Shown one piece after another: positions 7,852 to 15,109 of a stretch of 16,235 bases of DNA. Both the position numbers and the translations under genes were made by a program. This stretch comes from JBMNQI01 sp050944055 (GTDB lineage Bacteria; Bacillota; Clostridia; Oscillospirales; Oscillospiraceae): the NCBI GenBank assembly GCA_050944055.1, contig JBMNQI010000050.1, positions 1 through 16,235 on the forward strand, in the 5' to 3' direction. Positions within the stretch are counted from its first letter, which is position 1. Each line of letters begins with the position of its first letter. Under the pieces are notes generated by a model. That model searched no databases and had not been told where the DNA came from. It saw nothing but the letters and a program-made list of their open reading frames with translations.

Positions 7852-7876
7852 CGTGATACACCGGTCCTGTATCGCG
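7852..7876. repeat. Dyad in the leader of the TRAP operon
   Basis: CGTGATACA and TGTATCGCG flank a seven-base centre (CCGGTCC). The arms match at eight of nine positions, with one T/G pair that becomes C/A on the transcribed strand. It lies about 50 bases before the dctQ start, inside the predicted 5' leader. It could be a protein-binding site or leader hairpin; no known riboswitch is recognised. Confidence 0.35.
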
Positions 7877-7972
7877 TCGTTTTCGCCGGCTCTCGATTCT
7901 GGTTTTGCAGAGGCTTTGTGGACTGCGGGCAAAATTTAAATAGGTGAAGCGCACCGCAACAAAGCATTATTA

Positions 7973-8006
7973 ATCATATCATCGCCGTAGCCCGGTGTTA
8001 AACAAA
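7973..8006 (-). promoter_or_regulatory. Putative promoter of dctQMP carrying the shared TTTGTTTAAC-N14-ATGATAT element
   Basis: On the minus strand TTTAAC (8002-7997), an 18-bp spacer and an extended -10 TGATATGAT (hexamer 7978-7973) form a plausible promoter. The larger block TTTGTTTAAC-N14-ATGATAT recurs exactly, with the same spacing, before the beta-helix gene at 10050-10083. The predicted start is near 7966, leaving a leader of about 160 bases. Confidence 0.6.
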
Positions 8007-8075
8007 GAAAAGCATCACAGATTCTCGTTTTTTTTGGTTATTGCAAATTGCTTCCGGGCATTTTATACCGTTCAC

Positions 8076-8101
8076 AAGGCGGGCCTGACGCCGCCGGCCT
8101 T
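8076..8101 (-). terminator. Weak hairpin downstream of the beta-helix gene
   Basis: AAGGC-G-GGC pairs with GCC-G-GCCTT (eight pairs, one internal mismatch) about 85 bases after the beta-helix stop. No U tract follows on the minus strand, so termination is only suggested by position. The 7825-8185 gap otherwise holds the dctQ promoter, its leader dyad and a 16-base direct repeat. Confidence 0.25.
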
Positions 8102-8166
8102 TGCTCGCGGAACTGGCTCAGCCGATACATAGAGCCCGGCTCCAGGCCAACCGGCATTTGCTCGCG
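8094..8166. repeat. Pair of 16-base direct repeats, 57 bases apart
   Basis: CCGGCCTTTGCTCGCG (8094-8109) and CCGGCATTTGCTCGCG (8151-8166) differ at one position. They lie between the beta-helix stop and the dctQ promoter. No gene or known element explains them. Confidence 0.5.
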
Positions 8167-8185
8167 CGTTTTCGAGAGCATTGCT

Positions 8186-9988
8186 TCAGAGCGGCTTTAC
8201 TTTGATCATACCGATATACTCATCCGCTATGGCAGGCATTTGCACGCCGTTGACGATTATGATTCCCTCGACAGTTGCGCCTTCTTCTATCACAAGCTTT
8301 GTCAGCCAACTCTCGCCGGTAACGGTCCAGATACTGTTTTTGTCCAGATGAAGGATTACGCCGTTGTTCACCGGTTTGGCGGCTCTCTGAGTGATATTCG
8401 AGACATCAAGGCAGTTGTCGACTGTCAGCTCTGTCACGCCGTCGGGATATGCCTGCACAGCCGAACTGATGACACCGGTAATATGTGTGTTGACAGCATT
8501 CACGGCTAGGTTTTTCGGGCCGCGCTGGTCCTTTCCGCCATTTTCGACGGCGGCGTCACTGTTGGCATTGTTGTCTCCGTTGAATTCCACCGGCCCAACA
8601 AGGGTGTCGTGGAAGCGCCCCATCCCGTCACGCTCGCAGTTGAGATAAGCCCGCAGGTTGGTTGTGGAGTTATATATATCTCCTTCCACACTCATATTTG
8701 AGAGATTCAGCGTTACATCCAAAGCCGGATCCACGGCGGCCAGATCCCGCCCGTCGATATATTTGTCCTCCTCGCCGATGGGCAGGCGGAATTTCACAAC
8801 ATCCATGCCGCACTCGTCAGTGTCCATAAGCTGGAGCAGAACTTTATCTTTTGACTTCATAACGCAATTGCTGATGTTTATGGTGGTGGATGACTGCTTG
8901 ACTACGATATTGGCTTTCTCAGTATCAAACGTGGAATCAATAATGTCGAAAATGCTGCAATCGTCGCCCACGCACATAGCGCCGAAGCGGCGGCCTTTTA
9001 TGACGCTTCCGTTGATGATCCTGGGGCGGCCTTTGCCCTCCATGCCCATGACCAGCATCGGGAATCCATAGACGTCCACGACGGAATGATCGATAGTTAC
9101 CTCGTTTGGGCCGATGCAGAAGGTACCGTAGCCGTGTGTATCCGGGCCTGACAGTTCCAGCTTGCAGTCCTTGACATACAGGCTGACGAATTCATCGCTT
9201 CCGTCTATGGACAGCACGCCCCATCCGTTGGTCTTTAAGCGGCAGTTCCGGTACACGACCTGTCCGTTTCCGGCCAGCTGGCAGAGACGATTGGAGCCGC
9301 GCAGCGGCAGCGACCAGCAGAAGCGGCCGATCCAGCCTATGTCCGGGCTGATATTTACTATGTCGCAGTTATCCACCGTTACACGGCTGTCGCCCGAGAC
9401 ATGGATGGCGCAGCGGGTCGTGCCGGACAGGTTGAAGCTGCTGTCTCTTATCTCAACATTGCTTTTTCCCACGCAAAGCACGCCGGAGTCACAGCCGGCA
9501 TAGTCGTTGCGGCCAAAGCCCTCCATATCCATGCGGACGTTTTCAACGCAGTAATCAGTATTGTCTATGATGATGCCGTTAATAAACTCTGCGCCGGCGC
9601 CGATATAGATCCCTTCCGCCTTTTTGTCGCTGACTGCTCCGCCCCAAACGGCGGCGGAGACGCTTTTCTCCGGTACAATCCTTCCGTTCTCCAGGCATAT
9701 TGCCGCCGCCATGGGAGCATGGATCTGGTTAAACACCATAAGCCCTTCAGGCCGCGCGATATAGAGAGAGGATACGTACAGTATTACCCTGCCGGTATAC
9801 AGGCCTGGCTTAATATCTTTCACGATGCCGTTGACTATCAGCGTAACCTTTTTCCCCTGCGGCGCGATGATTTGTGCTTTTTCACAGATCTGGAGCCTTG
9901 AAAACTGCACGGTATTTTCGACCAGCCAGGTGCATTGATAGAGCATCTTGCTGTGCTCGCTTTTGTTGATCGGCTTGATGTAGTCCAC
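8186..9988 (-). CDS. Right-handed parallel beta-helix repeat protein, function unknown
   Basis: From the GTG at 9988 (AAGGAAGG seven bases upstream) this encodes 600 residues. Residues about 135-440 contain repeated short strands ending in an Asn/Asp-Cys/Ser turn, for example VENV (148), IRDSS (180), VDNCD (205), YRNCR (246), VKDCK (272), IDHSV (299), INGSV (326), IIDST (349) and ISNC (371). Most are spaced 23-32 residues apart, as in the coils of pectate-lyase-like helices. Near the C-terminus, SIWTVTGESWLTKLVIEEGA (552-571) resembles the closing repeats of clostridial adhesin-like proteins. I see no signal peptide, lipobox, LPXTG motif, membrane segment or catalytic signature. There are about 20 Cys, mostly in the turns. 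It is a single gene with its own promoter that shares an element with the TRAP operon. A sugar-active enzyme, surface protein or cytoplasmic scaffold are all possible. Confidence 0.85.
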   Translation of the reverse strand: MDYIKPINKSEHSKMLYQCTWLVENTVQFSRLQICEKAQIIAPQGKKVTLIVNGIVKDIKPGLYTGRVILYVSSLYIARPEGLMVFNQIHAPMAAAICLENGRIVPEKSVSAAVWGGAVSDKKAEGIYIGAGAEFINGIIIDNTDYCVENVRMDMEGFGRNDYAGCDSGVLCVGKSNVEIRDSSFNLSGTTRCAIHVSGDSRVTVDNCDIVNISPDIGWIGRFCWSLPLRGSNRLCQLAGNGQVVYRNCRLKTNGWGVLSIDGSDEFVSLYVKDCKLELSGPDTHGYGTFCIGPNEVTIDHSVVDVYGFPMLVMGMEGKGRPRIINGSVIKGRRFGAMCVGDDCSIFDIIDSTFDTEKANIVVKQSSTTINISNCVMKSKDKVLLQLMDTDECGMDVVKFRLPIGEEDKYIDGRDLAAVDPALDVTLNLSNMSVEGDIYNSTTNLRAYLNCERDGMGRFHDTLVGPVEFNGDNNANSDAAVENGGKDQRGPKNLAVNAVNTHITGVISSAVQAYPDGVTELTVDNCLDVSNITQRAAKPVNNGVILHLDKNSIWTVTGESWLTKLVIEEGATVEGIIIVNGVQMPAIADEYIGMIKVKPL

Positions 9989-10020
9989 TATATGACCTTC
10001 CTTTCGTGTATTATGTCTGA

Positions 10021-10038
10021 GTAAGCAGATATGCTTAC
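10021..10038. promoter_or_regulatory. Perfect palindrome just after the beta-helix gene promoter (candidate operator or 5' hairpin)
   Basis: GTAAGCA and TGCTTAC are perfect seven-base arms around GATA. The dyad begins about 12 bases downstream of the -10 hexamer and would lie at the very 5' end of the transcript. It could be an operator or a stabilising RNA hairpin. It is not present at the related dctQ promoter. Confidence 0.45.
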
Positions 10039-10049
10039 CGTCCTCATGT

Positions 10050-10083
10050 AAAATATCATTTGTACAGGGAATAGTTAAACAAA
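10050..10083 (-). promoter_or_regulatory. Putative promoter of the beta-helix gene carrying the shared element
   Basis: Minus-strand TTTAAC (10079-10074), an 18-bp spacer and extended -10 TGATATTTT (hexamer 10055-10050). The block TTTGTTTAAC-N14-ATGATAT is identical in sequence and spacing to that before dctQ. The predicted start near 10043 gives a leader of about 55 bases to the GTG start. Confidence 0.6.
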
Positions 10084-10187
10084 TTAATTCGCTGGCCGCA
10101 CGCATTTTCTTTGGTTCCACTCCGCATATCCGCTTTTGCCGGCAATTCGCAGCTTTTGCCGCTCGCCCCTGCGCACAGCATAAGAGA

Positions 10188-10212
10188 GGGCTGCAGCAAT
10201 ACGCTGCAGCCC
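10188..10212. repeat. Perfect 10-bp inverted repeat between the Opp terminator and the beta-helix promoter
   Basis: GGGCTGCAGC and GCTGCAGCCC close a five-base AATAC loop. On the minus strand it is followed by TCTCTTATG rather than a U tract. It may be a second, weaker terminator after the Opp operon or a regulatory dyad. The rest of 9989-10340 holds the beta-helix promoter, its palindrome and the Opp terminator; I see no further gene. Confidence 0.5.
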
Positions 10213-10262
10213 CGAATACCTGACGCTCCTGTTTTGTATACGGACACATCTTATTCTAATAA

Positions 10263-10303
10263 AACGGCAAGCGGTGCCCGATAGCCGGATACCGCCTGCC
10301 GTT
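10263..10303 (-). terminator. Intrinsic terminator of the Opp operon
   Basis: On the minus strand AACGGCAGGCGGT pairs with ACCGCTTGCCGTT: 13 positions including one G-U wobble that is a mismatch on the other strand, which supports minus-strand function. The stem ends in TTTTATTAGAATAA. It starts 38 bases after the binding-protein stop. Confidence 0.75.
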
Positions 10304-10340
10304 CCTTAATATTGATTTTATCTATAAGCCCGGCTGTTTA

Positions 10341-11990
10341 TTACTCCGCTATATCCGCGTACTGGAAGTACCAGTAGCCGTAGGGCGAGTGCCAGGAGCC
10401 GGTGATCTTGTCGCTCTGCAGATAGAATTCGTTGTAATACGCGACGGGGATGCAGGCCGCGTCGGCCATCAGGATATCCTCGGCCTCATGCAGATACTTA
10501 GAACGGGTCTCGGGATCGGCCTCGGCCGCTGCTTTATCCATTGCCGCATCGTAAGCGGGGTTGTTGTATTTGCCGTCATTGTTGCCGTTTGTGCTGTAAA
10601 GCAGTTCCAGCATGTTGGAGGGGTCGTTGTAGTCGAACAGCCAGCCGTTGCGGCTTGCCTCGTAGTCGCCGGCGCGGCGCATCGGAGTGAAGGTCGCCCA
10701 CTCGACAATGTCTACGTTCACTGTTATGCCAAGCTCTTTCCAGGCCTGCTGGAGATATTGCGCGACGACCTTATGATAACCGGCGTCGTTGATGGAATAG
10801 GTTATAGCCGGGAAGCCCTCGCCGTTCGGATAGCCGGCCTCGGCCAGAAGCTGCTTGGCCTTTGCGAGATTGCCTGCAAAGTCTTCAATGTCGATATAGG
10901 GTTTGCCGCCGTTGGCGTTTTCCATAAAGCTGCTGCCGTCCCAGTCGACAACGCCGGTGCCGATAAAGTTGGGGGCAGGCGAATATGTGCCCTGCATCAG
11001 AGTATTGGCAACATATTTGCGGTCTATGGCTAGGCTCAGAGCCATGCGGACGCGGGGATCGGAGAACTGGGGCAGGCTGTCATTCAGGCTTAAATAGTAA
11101 GTTCCGAGGAGCGGGTCGATGTGAAACTCGGGATTGCCCTGCAGGGAGGGAATCTCCTCGGTCGGAACATCCTTAATCATCATTGCTTCGCCGGTCTGCC
11201 AGGCAGCGTAGGAGGCGTTGGGGTCCTCCATAAGAAGCATCTTCATGGAGTCGAGCTTAATGGAGTCTGCGTCACGGTAATAGGGATTCTTTTTAAAGAG
11301 GATATAGGATCCGGGTACCCATTCGCTTATATAGAAGGGGCCGTTGCAGATATAAGTCTCGGGCTTTGTGGCCCAGGCGTCGCCGTTTTTCTCGATTGTC
11401 GCCTGGTTGACAGGGCTCAGCGTCGCAAAAGCGGCCAGCTTATCAAAATAAGCGCAGGGATGGGCCAGTTCGACAACAAGAGTCGTGTCGTCCGGGGCGG
11501 ATACGGCGAGAGCGTCGACATCACCCGCGGCGGCCTCGTCAAAACCCTTCACCATGCCCAGAACGGTCTCTCCGTAGGGTGCGGCTGTGGCGGGGTCGGC
11601 CACACGCTTCCAGCTGTAAACGAAATCCTTCGCGGTCAGGTCGCTGCCGTCGGACCATTTAAGGCCCTTGCGCAGTTTGAAGGTCCAGGTAAGGCCGTCT
11701 TCGCTGACATCGTAGGATTCGGCGGCGCCGGGTATAACCTTGTTGTCCTTATCGATGTTGAGCAGGCAGTCAAACGCAAACAGGAGATAGTTGCCGCCGT
11801 CAACCGCGCTGTTGAGCGCCGGGTCGATAGTCTCGGGGTTGGGGCCGATTTGAGCTACAAGCTGCTTTCCTTCGGCGGTAGCGCCGCCCGGGGCTTCAGT
11901 TGATGGGATTTCTTCTGTTTTGCCGCATGCTGCCAGGCCGAGCGTCAACAGCATCGCCAGAGCAAGCAGAATCGCGATCTTTTTTACCAT
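10341..11990 (-). CDS. oppA: Peptide ABC transporter substrate-binding lipoprotein (OppA/DppA family)
   Basis: This extracellular receptor captures peptides for the ABC importer encoded just upstream. The 549-residue protein has a lipoprotein signal peptide with lipobox LAAC (Cys22) and a Thr/Glu/Pro-rich linker, then a family 5 solute-binding domain. Typical motifs are GLTWTFKLRKGLKWSDGSDL followed by TAKDFVYSWKRV (about 88-119), a region of the family known for oligopeptide receptors, and VRMALSLAIDRKYV in the middle. The ATG follows GAGGTG at eight bases. As the last gene of the operon it is separated from oppF by 79 bases containing a strong hairpin, which may set its expression level. 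Peptide specificity, or nickel or another ligand, cannot be settled from sequence. Confidence 0.93.
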   Translation of the reverse strand: MVKKIAILLALAMLLTLGLAACGKTEEIPSTEAPGGATAEGKQLVAQIGPNPETIDPALNSAVDGGNYLLFAFDCLLNIDKDNKVIPGAAESYDVSEDGLTWTFKLRKGLKWSDGSDLTAKDFVYSWKRVADPATAAPYGETVLGMVKGFDEAAAGDVDALAVSAPDDTTLVVELAHPCAYFDKLAAFATLSPVNQATIEKNGDAWATKPETYICNGPFYISEWVPGSYILFKKNPYYRDADSIKLDSMKMLLMEDPNASYAAWQTGEAMMIKDVPTEEIPSLQGNPEFHIDPLLGTYYLSLNDSLPQFSDPRVRMALSLAIDRKYVANTLMQGTYSPAPNFIGTGVVDWDGSSFMENANGGKPYIDIEDFAGNLAKAKQLLAEAGYPNGEGFPAITYSINDAGYHKVVAQYLQQAWKELGITVNVDIVEWATFTPMRRAGDYEASRNGWLFDYNDPSNMLELLYSTNGNNDGKYNNPAYDAAMDKAAAEADPETRSKYLHEAEDILMADAACIPVAYYNEFYLQSDKITGSWHSPYGYWYFQYADIAE

Positions 11991-12030
11991 AATTATTACA
12001 CCTCATTGTTATTGTCTGTCTTTTTATTAA

Positions 12031-12061
12031 TTTAATTCGCAGCTTAAAAGCTGCGATTAAA
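12031..12061 (-). promoter_or_regulatory. Intercistronic hairpin between oppF and oppA
   Basis: TTTAATTCGCAGCTT and AAGCTGCGATTAAA pair along 14 positions with one bulged T and a two-base AA centre. The minus-strand transcript continues with AATTAAATTAATAAAAAG, not a U tract, so a full terminator is unlikely. Such hairpins often stabilise or partly attenuate transcripts next to a binding-protein gene. I found no convincing separate oppA promoter in the remaining gap. Confidence 0.55.
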
Positions 12062-12069
12062 TAACCTCT

Positions 12070-13053
12070 TCAGTTGCTTACGCGTTCAATATGGTGACAG
12101 GCTGCAAAATGCCCGGGGGAGACCTGCCTGAATTCAGGCTCCTCGGCCGCGCATCGTTCGTCCGCGTAAGGGCAGCGGGTGCGGAAACGGCAGCCGGAGG
12201 GAGGATCAAGCGGGCTGGGCACGTCGCCCTGAAGCGCAATGCGCTGCATGCTTCTGGATGTCTTGGGGTCCGCGACGGGGATTGCCGAAACAAGGCTGCG
12301 CGTATAGGGGTGCACGCTGTGGAACGTCAGCTCAAAGCTGTCCGCCAGCTCCACAAGTTTTCCAAGGTACATGACGCCGATGCGGTTTGAAATATGCTTG
12401 ACTACGCTGAGGTTGTGGGCGATGAACAGATATGTCAGTCCCAGGCGTTCCTGCAGCTCCTCGAACATATTGACGACCTGTGCCTGTATGGAAACGTCCA
12501 GCGCTGAAACAGGCTCGTCGCAGACGATGAACTCGGGGCTTACCGCTAGAGCCCTTGCGATGCCGACTCTCTGGCGCTGCCCGCCTGAGAACTCGTGGGG
12601 GTAACGGTTGGCATGCTCGCTGTTGAGGCCGACAAGGCTCAACAGCTCGATAATCCGGTCGCGCCTTTCCTTTTTATTCGCTGCCAGGCGGTGTATGTCT
12701 ATCGCCTCGCCGACTATATCGCCCACCGTCATGCGCGGGTCCAGGCTCGCGTAGGGGTCCTGAAATACGATCTGCATTTTGCGGCGGTACGGCAGCATGT
12801 TGACGTGCGTTATGTCCGTGCCGTCAAAGAAAATTCTGCCGCCTGTGGGCTCGTAGAGCCGCAGCAGGCTCCTGCCGGTCGTCGTCTTGCCGCAGCCGGA
12901 TTCGCCGACAAGGCCGAGAGTCTCACCCTTGTTTATGTAGAAGGACACGTCGTCCACGGCTTTTATTTCTTTTTTCCCGAAGAGCTTCCCGGAGCTTACC
13001 GGAAAATACTGCTTCAGGTTCTGTACTTCAACAAGTTTTTTCTCTTCCATCAT
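12070..13053 (-). CDS. oppF: Oligopeptide/dipeptide ABC transporter ATP-binding protein (OppF/DppF)
   Basis: One of the two ATPases that power peptide import on the cytoplasmic face. The 327-residue protein has Walker A GESGCGKT (50-57), the Q-loop in QIVFQDPYASLDPRMTVG (94-111), the ABC signature FSGGQRQR (155-162), Walker B IVCDEP (176-181) and the H-loop in LFIAHNLSVV. The C-terminal Opp/Dpp extension, with Cys in GCRFRTRCPYADERC, is present; this region binds a 4Fe-4S cluster in some members of the family. I chose ATG 13053 because GGGAGG is seven bases upstream and it overlaps the oppD stop by four bases (ATGA). A longer open frame to 13191 lies inside oppD and lacks support. Confidence 0.95.
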   Translation of the reverse strand: MMEEKKLVEVQNLKQYFPVSSGKLFGKKEIKAVDDVSFYINKGETLGLVGESGCGKTTTGRSLLRLYEPTGGRIFFDGTDITHVNMLPYRRKMQIVFQDPYASLDPRMTVGDIVGEAIDIHRLAANKKERRDRIIELLSLVGLNSEHANRYPHEFSGGQRQRVGIARALAVSPEFIVCDEPVSALDVSIQAQVVNMFEELQERLGLTYLFIAHNLSVVKHISNRIGVMYLGKLVELADSFELTFHSVHPYTRSLVSAIPVADPKTSRSMQRIALQGDVPSPLDPPSGCRFRTRCPYADERCAAEEPEFRQVSPGHFAACHHIERVSN

Positions 13054-14042
13054 GTCCCGACCTCCCCGAGGTACTTCGCCTTGCTGAGCAGCCAGCAGGC
13101 GCTGAAATGGTCCTTGCTCAGCTCGGTATAATCGGGCATGTGGTTGAGGCACACCTTCATGCATGAGCGGCAGCGGGGCGCGAAGGGACATCCCGCCGGG
13201 GGATTGAGCAGGTCTACCGGCTGGCCTTCAATAGGAATAAGACGCCTGTGCTCTTTTTCAGTGAGTTTCGGAATACTCTGGAGAAGGCCTTTTGTGTATT
13301 CGTGCGAGGGCTCATAAAATATCTCGTCCGTAGTGCCGTACTCGACAATCTTTCCGGCGTACATAACCGCTATGCGGTCGCACATGCCGGCCACGACGCC
13401 AAGGTCGTGCGTAATGAGTATTATGGCCATGCCCAGCTTTTTCTTAAGCTCCGTCATAAGCTCCAGAATCTGAGCCTGAATAGTAACGTCCAGCGCTGTT
13501 GTAGGCTCGTCCGCAATCAGGAGCTTCGGCTCGCAGGCAAGCGCTATGGCTATCATTACCCTCTGCCGCATGCCTCCTGACAGCTCATGGGGGTATTGCT
13601 TAAGGCGCCTGTCGGGATCGTTGATTCCGACAAGCCTCAAAAGCTCGCGAGCGCGCTCGTTGGCCTGGCGCTTATTCTTATTCGTGTGAAGCAGGATGAC
13701 CTCGCGTATCTGATTGCCTATGGTGTAAACCGGGTTCAGGCTAGTCATCGGGTCCTGAAATATGATTGAGACCTCGTTTCCCCTCATTTTGCGCAGCTCG
13801 CGCTCGGACATCTTGTTTATATGGTGCCCGTTGAAATAGAGGTCTCCGCCGATAAGGCGGCCGGGATGGGGAGTAAGCCCCATGAGGCTGTAAGCCGTGA
13901 CGGATTTTCCCGAACCGCTTTCGCCGACTATGCCCAAAACCTCGCCCTCGCGGACGTATAGCGAAACATCGCTGAGCGCCTTGACTTCGCCCGCGGGAGT
14001 GAAGAACGATAGTCGTTCGCTTTTTATGTCAACTAAATTCAA
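13050..14042 (-). CDS. oppD: Oligopeptide/dipeptide ABC transporter ATP-binding protein (OppD/DppD)
   Basis: The partner ATPase of OppF. Its 330 residues carry Walker A GESGSGKS (40-47), the Q-loop in SIIFQDPMTSLNPVYTIGNQ (92-111), signature LSGGMRQR (154-161), Walker B LLIADEP (174-180) and the H-loop in ILITHDLGVV. The C-terminal Cys segment GCPFAPRCRSCMKVC is present and complete. GGAGG lies upstream of the ATG, 14 bases after the oppC stop. Its stop overlaps the oppF start, so the two ATPases are translationally coupled, as expected for equal amounts. Confidence 0.95.
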   Translation of the reverse strand: MNLVDIKSERLSFFTPAGEVKALSDVSLYVREGEVLGIVGESGSGKSVTAYSLMGLTPHPGRLIGGDLYFNGHHINKMSERELRKMRGNEVSIIFQDPMTSLNPVYTIGNQIREVILLHTNKNKRQANERARELLRLVGINDPDRRLKQYPHELSGGMRQRVMIAIALACEPKLLIADEPTTALDVTIQAQILELMTELKKKLGMAIILITHDLGVVAGMCDRIAVMYAGKIVEYGTTDEIFYEPSHEYTKGLLQSIPKLTEKEHRRLIPIEGQPVDLLNPPAGCPFAPRCRSCMKVCLNHMPDYTELSKDHFSACWLLSKAKYLGEVGT

Positions 14043-14056
14043 GTAAATTCCTCCTG

Positions 14057-15097
14057 TCAGCTCTTCATCTTAGGATCGAAAGCGTCCCTTAAGCCGTCGC
14101 CGAAAAGGTTGAAGCTCAGGATAATAAGGCTGATTAGCAGGGCCGGTGAAAGCAGCAGGTAAGGGTATGTATTTATGCCGTTAAGTGCGTCGCTCGCAAG
14201 CGAACCCAGGGACGGCAGGGGTATGGCCACGCCAAGTCCAAGGAAGCTGAGAAAGCTTTCGGTAAAAATTGAAGAGGGGATTTGCAGGGTCGTTGTCACT
14301 ATTAGTGTGCCTATGCAGTTTGTCAGCAAATGCTTGCGTATTATGCGGCCGCTTCCGGCCCCGAGGGCCTTTGCCGCCGTCACGAATTCGCTCTGCTTAA
14401 GAGTCAGAACCTGGCTGCGGACGATACGGGCCATACCGACCCAGTAGAGAAGCGCGAAAACCAGGAATATGCTTATCAAATTGACGCCCAGCGTCTGTAT
14501 CCAATGAAAACCGGGTTTGGCAGCCAGATCCTTCATTGGCTGCTTGATGGCGAACGAAATCAGCACGATAAGCAGTATATCGGGTATGGTGTAAATAATA
14601 TCTACTATTCGCATCATAACCAAATCGACCCAGCCGCCGAAAAAGCCGGACACGGAGCCGTAGATTGAGCCGATGATCAGTATAATAGCGGAAGCGACCA
14701 GGCCGACAATCAGGGAAATGCGGCTGCCGACCATAACCCGGACCGCATAATCGCGGCCTAAGTTGTCCGTTCCGAGAATATGGGGAAATACCTTCTCGCC
14801 GGAGGCGATGCGCTCAAGCTCCTGCTCGGAATATTTCATGGGCCTCAGATACTCGGAGCCCTGTATCTGCTGCTCATATTTATACGGATAAAACGACGGG
14901 ACGATAAAAGAGAAAACCATAATGACCAAGATTATGGCCAAACTCACCATCGCAACGGGGTTTTTGCGAAGCCGGCCCATCGCGTCCTTCCAGAAGCTGA
15001 CGCTGGGCCGCATCTGAATAAGCCCCTGCTTTTCTTCTTCCGAAGCGGGGAGAAAATCATCGGGGTTGAGCTGGAAGCTCAGTTTCTTCAGATTCAT
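14057..15097 (-). CDS. oppC: Oligopeptide/dipeptide ABC transporter permease (OppC/DppC)
   Basis: Second membrane subunit of the peptide importer. The 346-residue protein has the typical N-terminal cytoplasmic stretch (FWKDAMGRLRKNPVAM), a first membrane segment near 47-68, the family motif LGTDNLGRD (108-116), and a further group of about five membrane segments. The EAA loop that docks on the ATPases is at 237-260 (AAKALGAGSG in its middle). An acidic insertion after the first membrane segment (about 70-105) is normal for OppC proteins with an extracytoplasmic loop. AAGGAGGG six bases upstream fixes the ATG. It follows oppB by 12 bases. Confidence 0.95.
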   Translation of the reverse strand: MNLKKLSFQLNPDDFLPASEEEKQGLIQMRPSVSFWKDAMGRLRKNPVAMVSLAIILVIMVFSFIVPSFYPYKYEQQIQGSEYLRPMKYSEQELERIASGEKVFPHILGTDNLGRDYAVRVMVGSRISLIVGLVASAIILIIGSIYGSVSGFFGGWVDLVMMRIVDIIYTIPDILLIVLISFAIKQPMKDLAAKPGFHWIQTLGVNLISIFLVFALLYWVGMARIVRSQVLTLKQSEFVTAAKALGAGSGRIIRKHLLTNCIGTLIVTTTLQIPSSIFTESFLSFLGLGVAIPLPSLGSLASDALNGINTYPYLLLSPALLISLIILSFNLFGDGLRDAFDPKMKS

Positions 15098-15109
15098 TTT
15101 TCTCCCTCC

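Noticed and set aside
8029..8036. T8 run on the plus strand as a terminator tail
   Set aside because: No stable hairpin precedes it on the plus strand and no plus-strand gene ends nearby.
9989..10249. Upstream open extension of the beta-helix gene (87 codons, with a hydrophobic Cys-rich stretch)
   Set aside because: The predicted promoter, a palindrome and a 10-bp hairpin lie within it. The GTG at 9988 has a strong, well-spaced ribosome site, and the extension is Cys/Arg-rich with no convincing signal peptide.
13054..13191. Longer N-terminus for oppF
   Set aside because: It lies wholly inside oppD in another frame. The ATG at 13053 has GGGAGG at seven bases and gives the normal family start.
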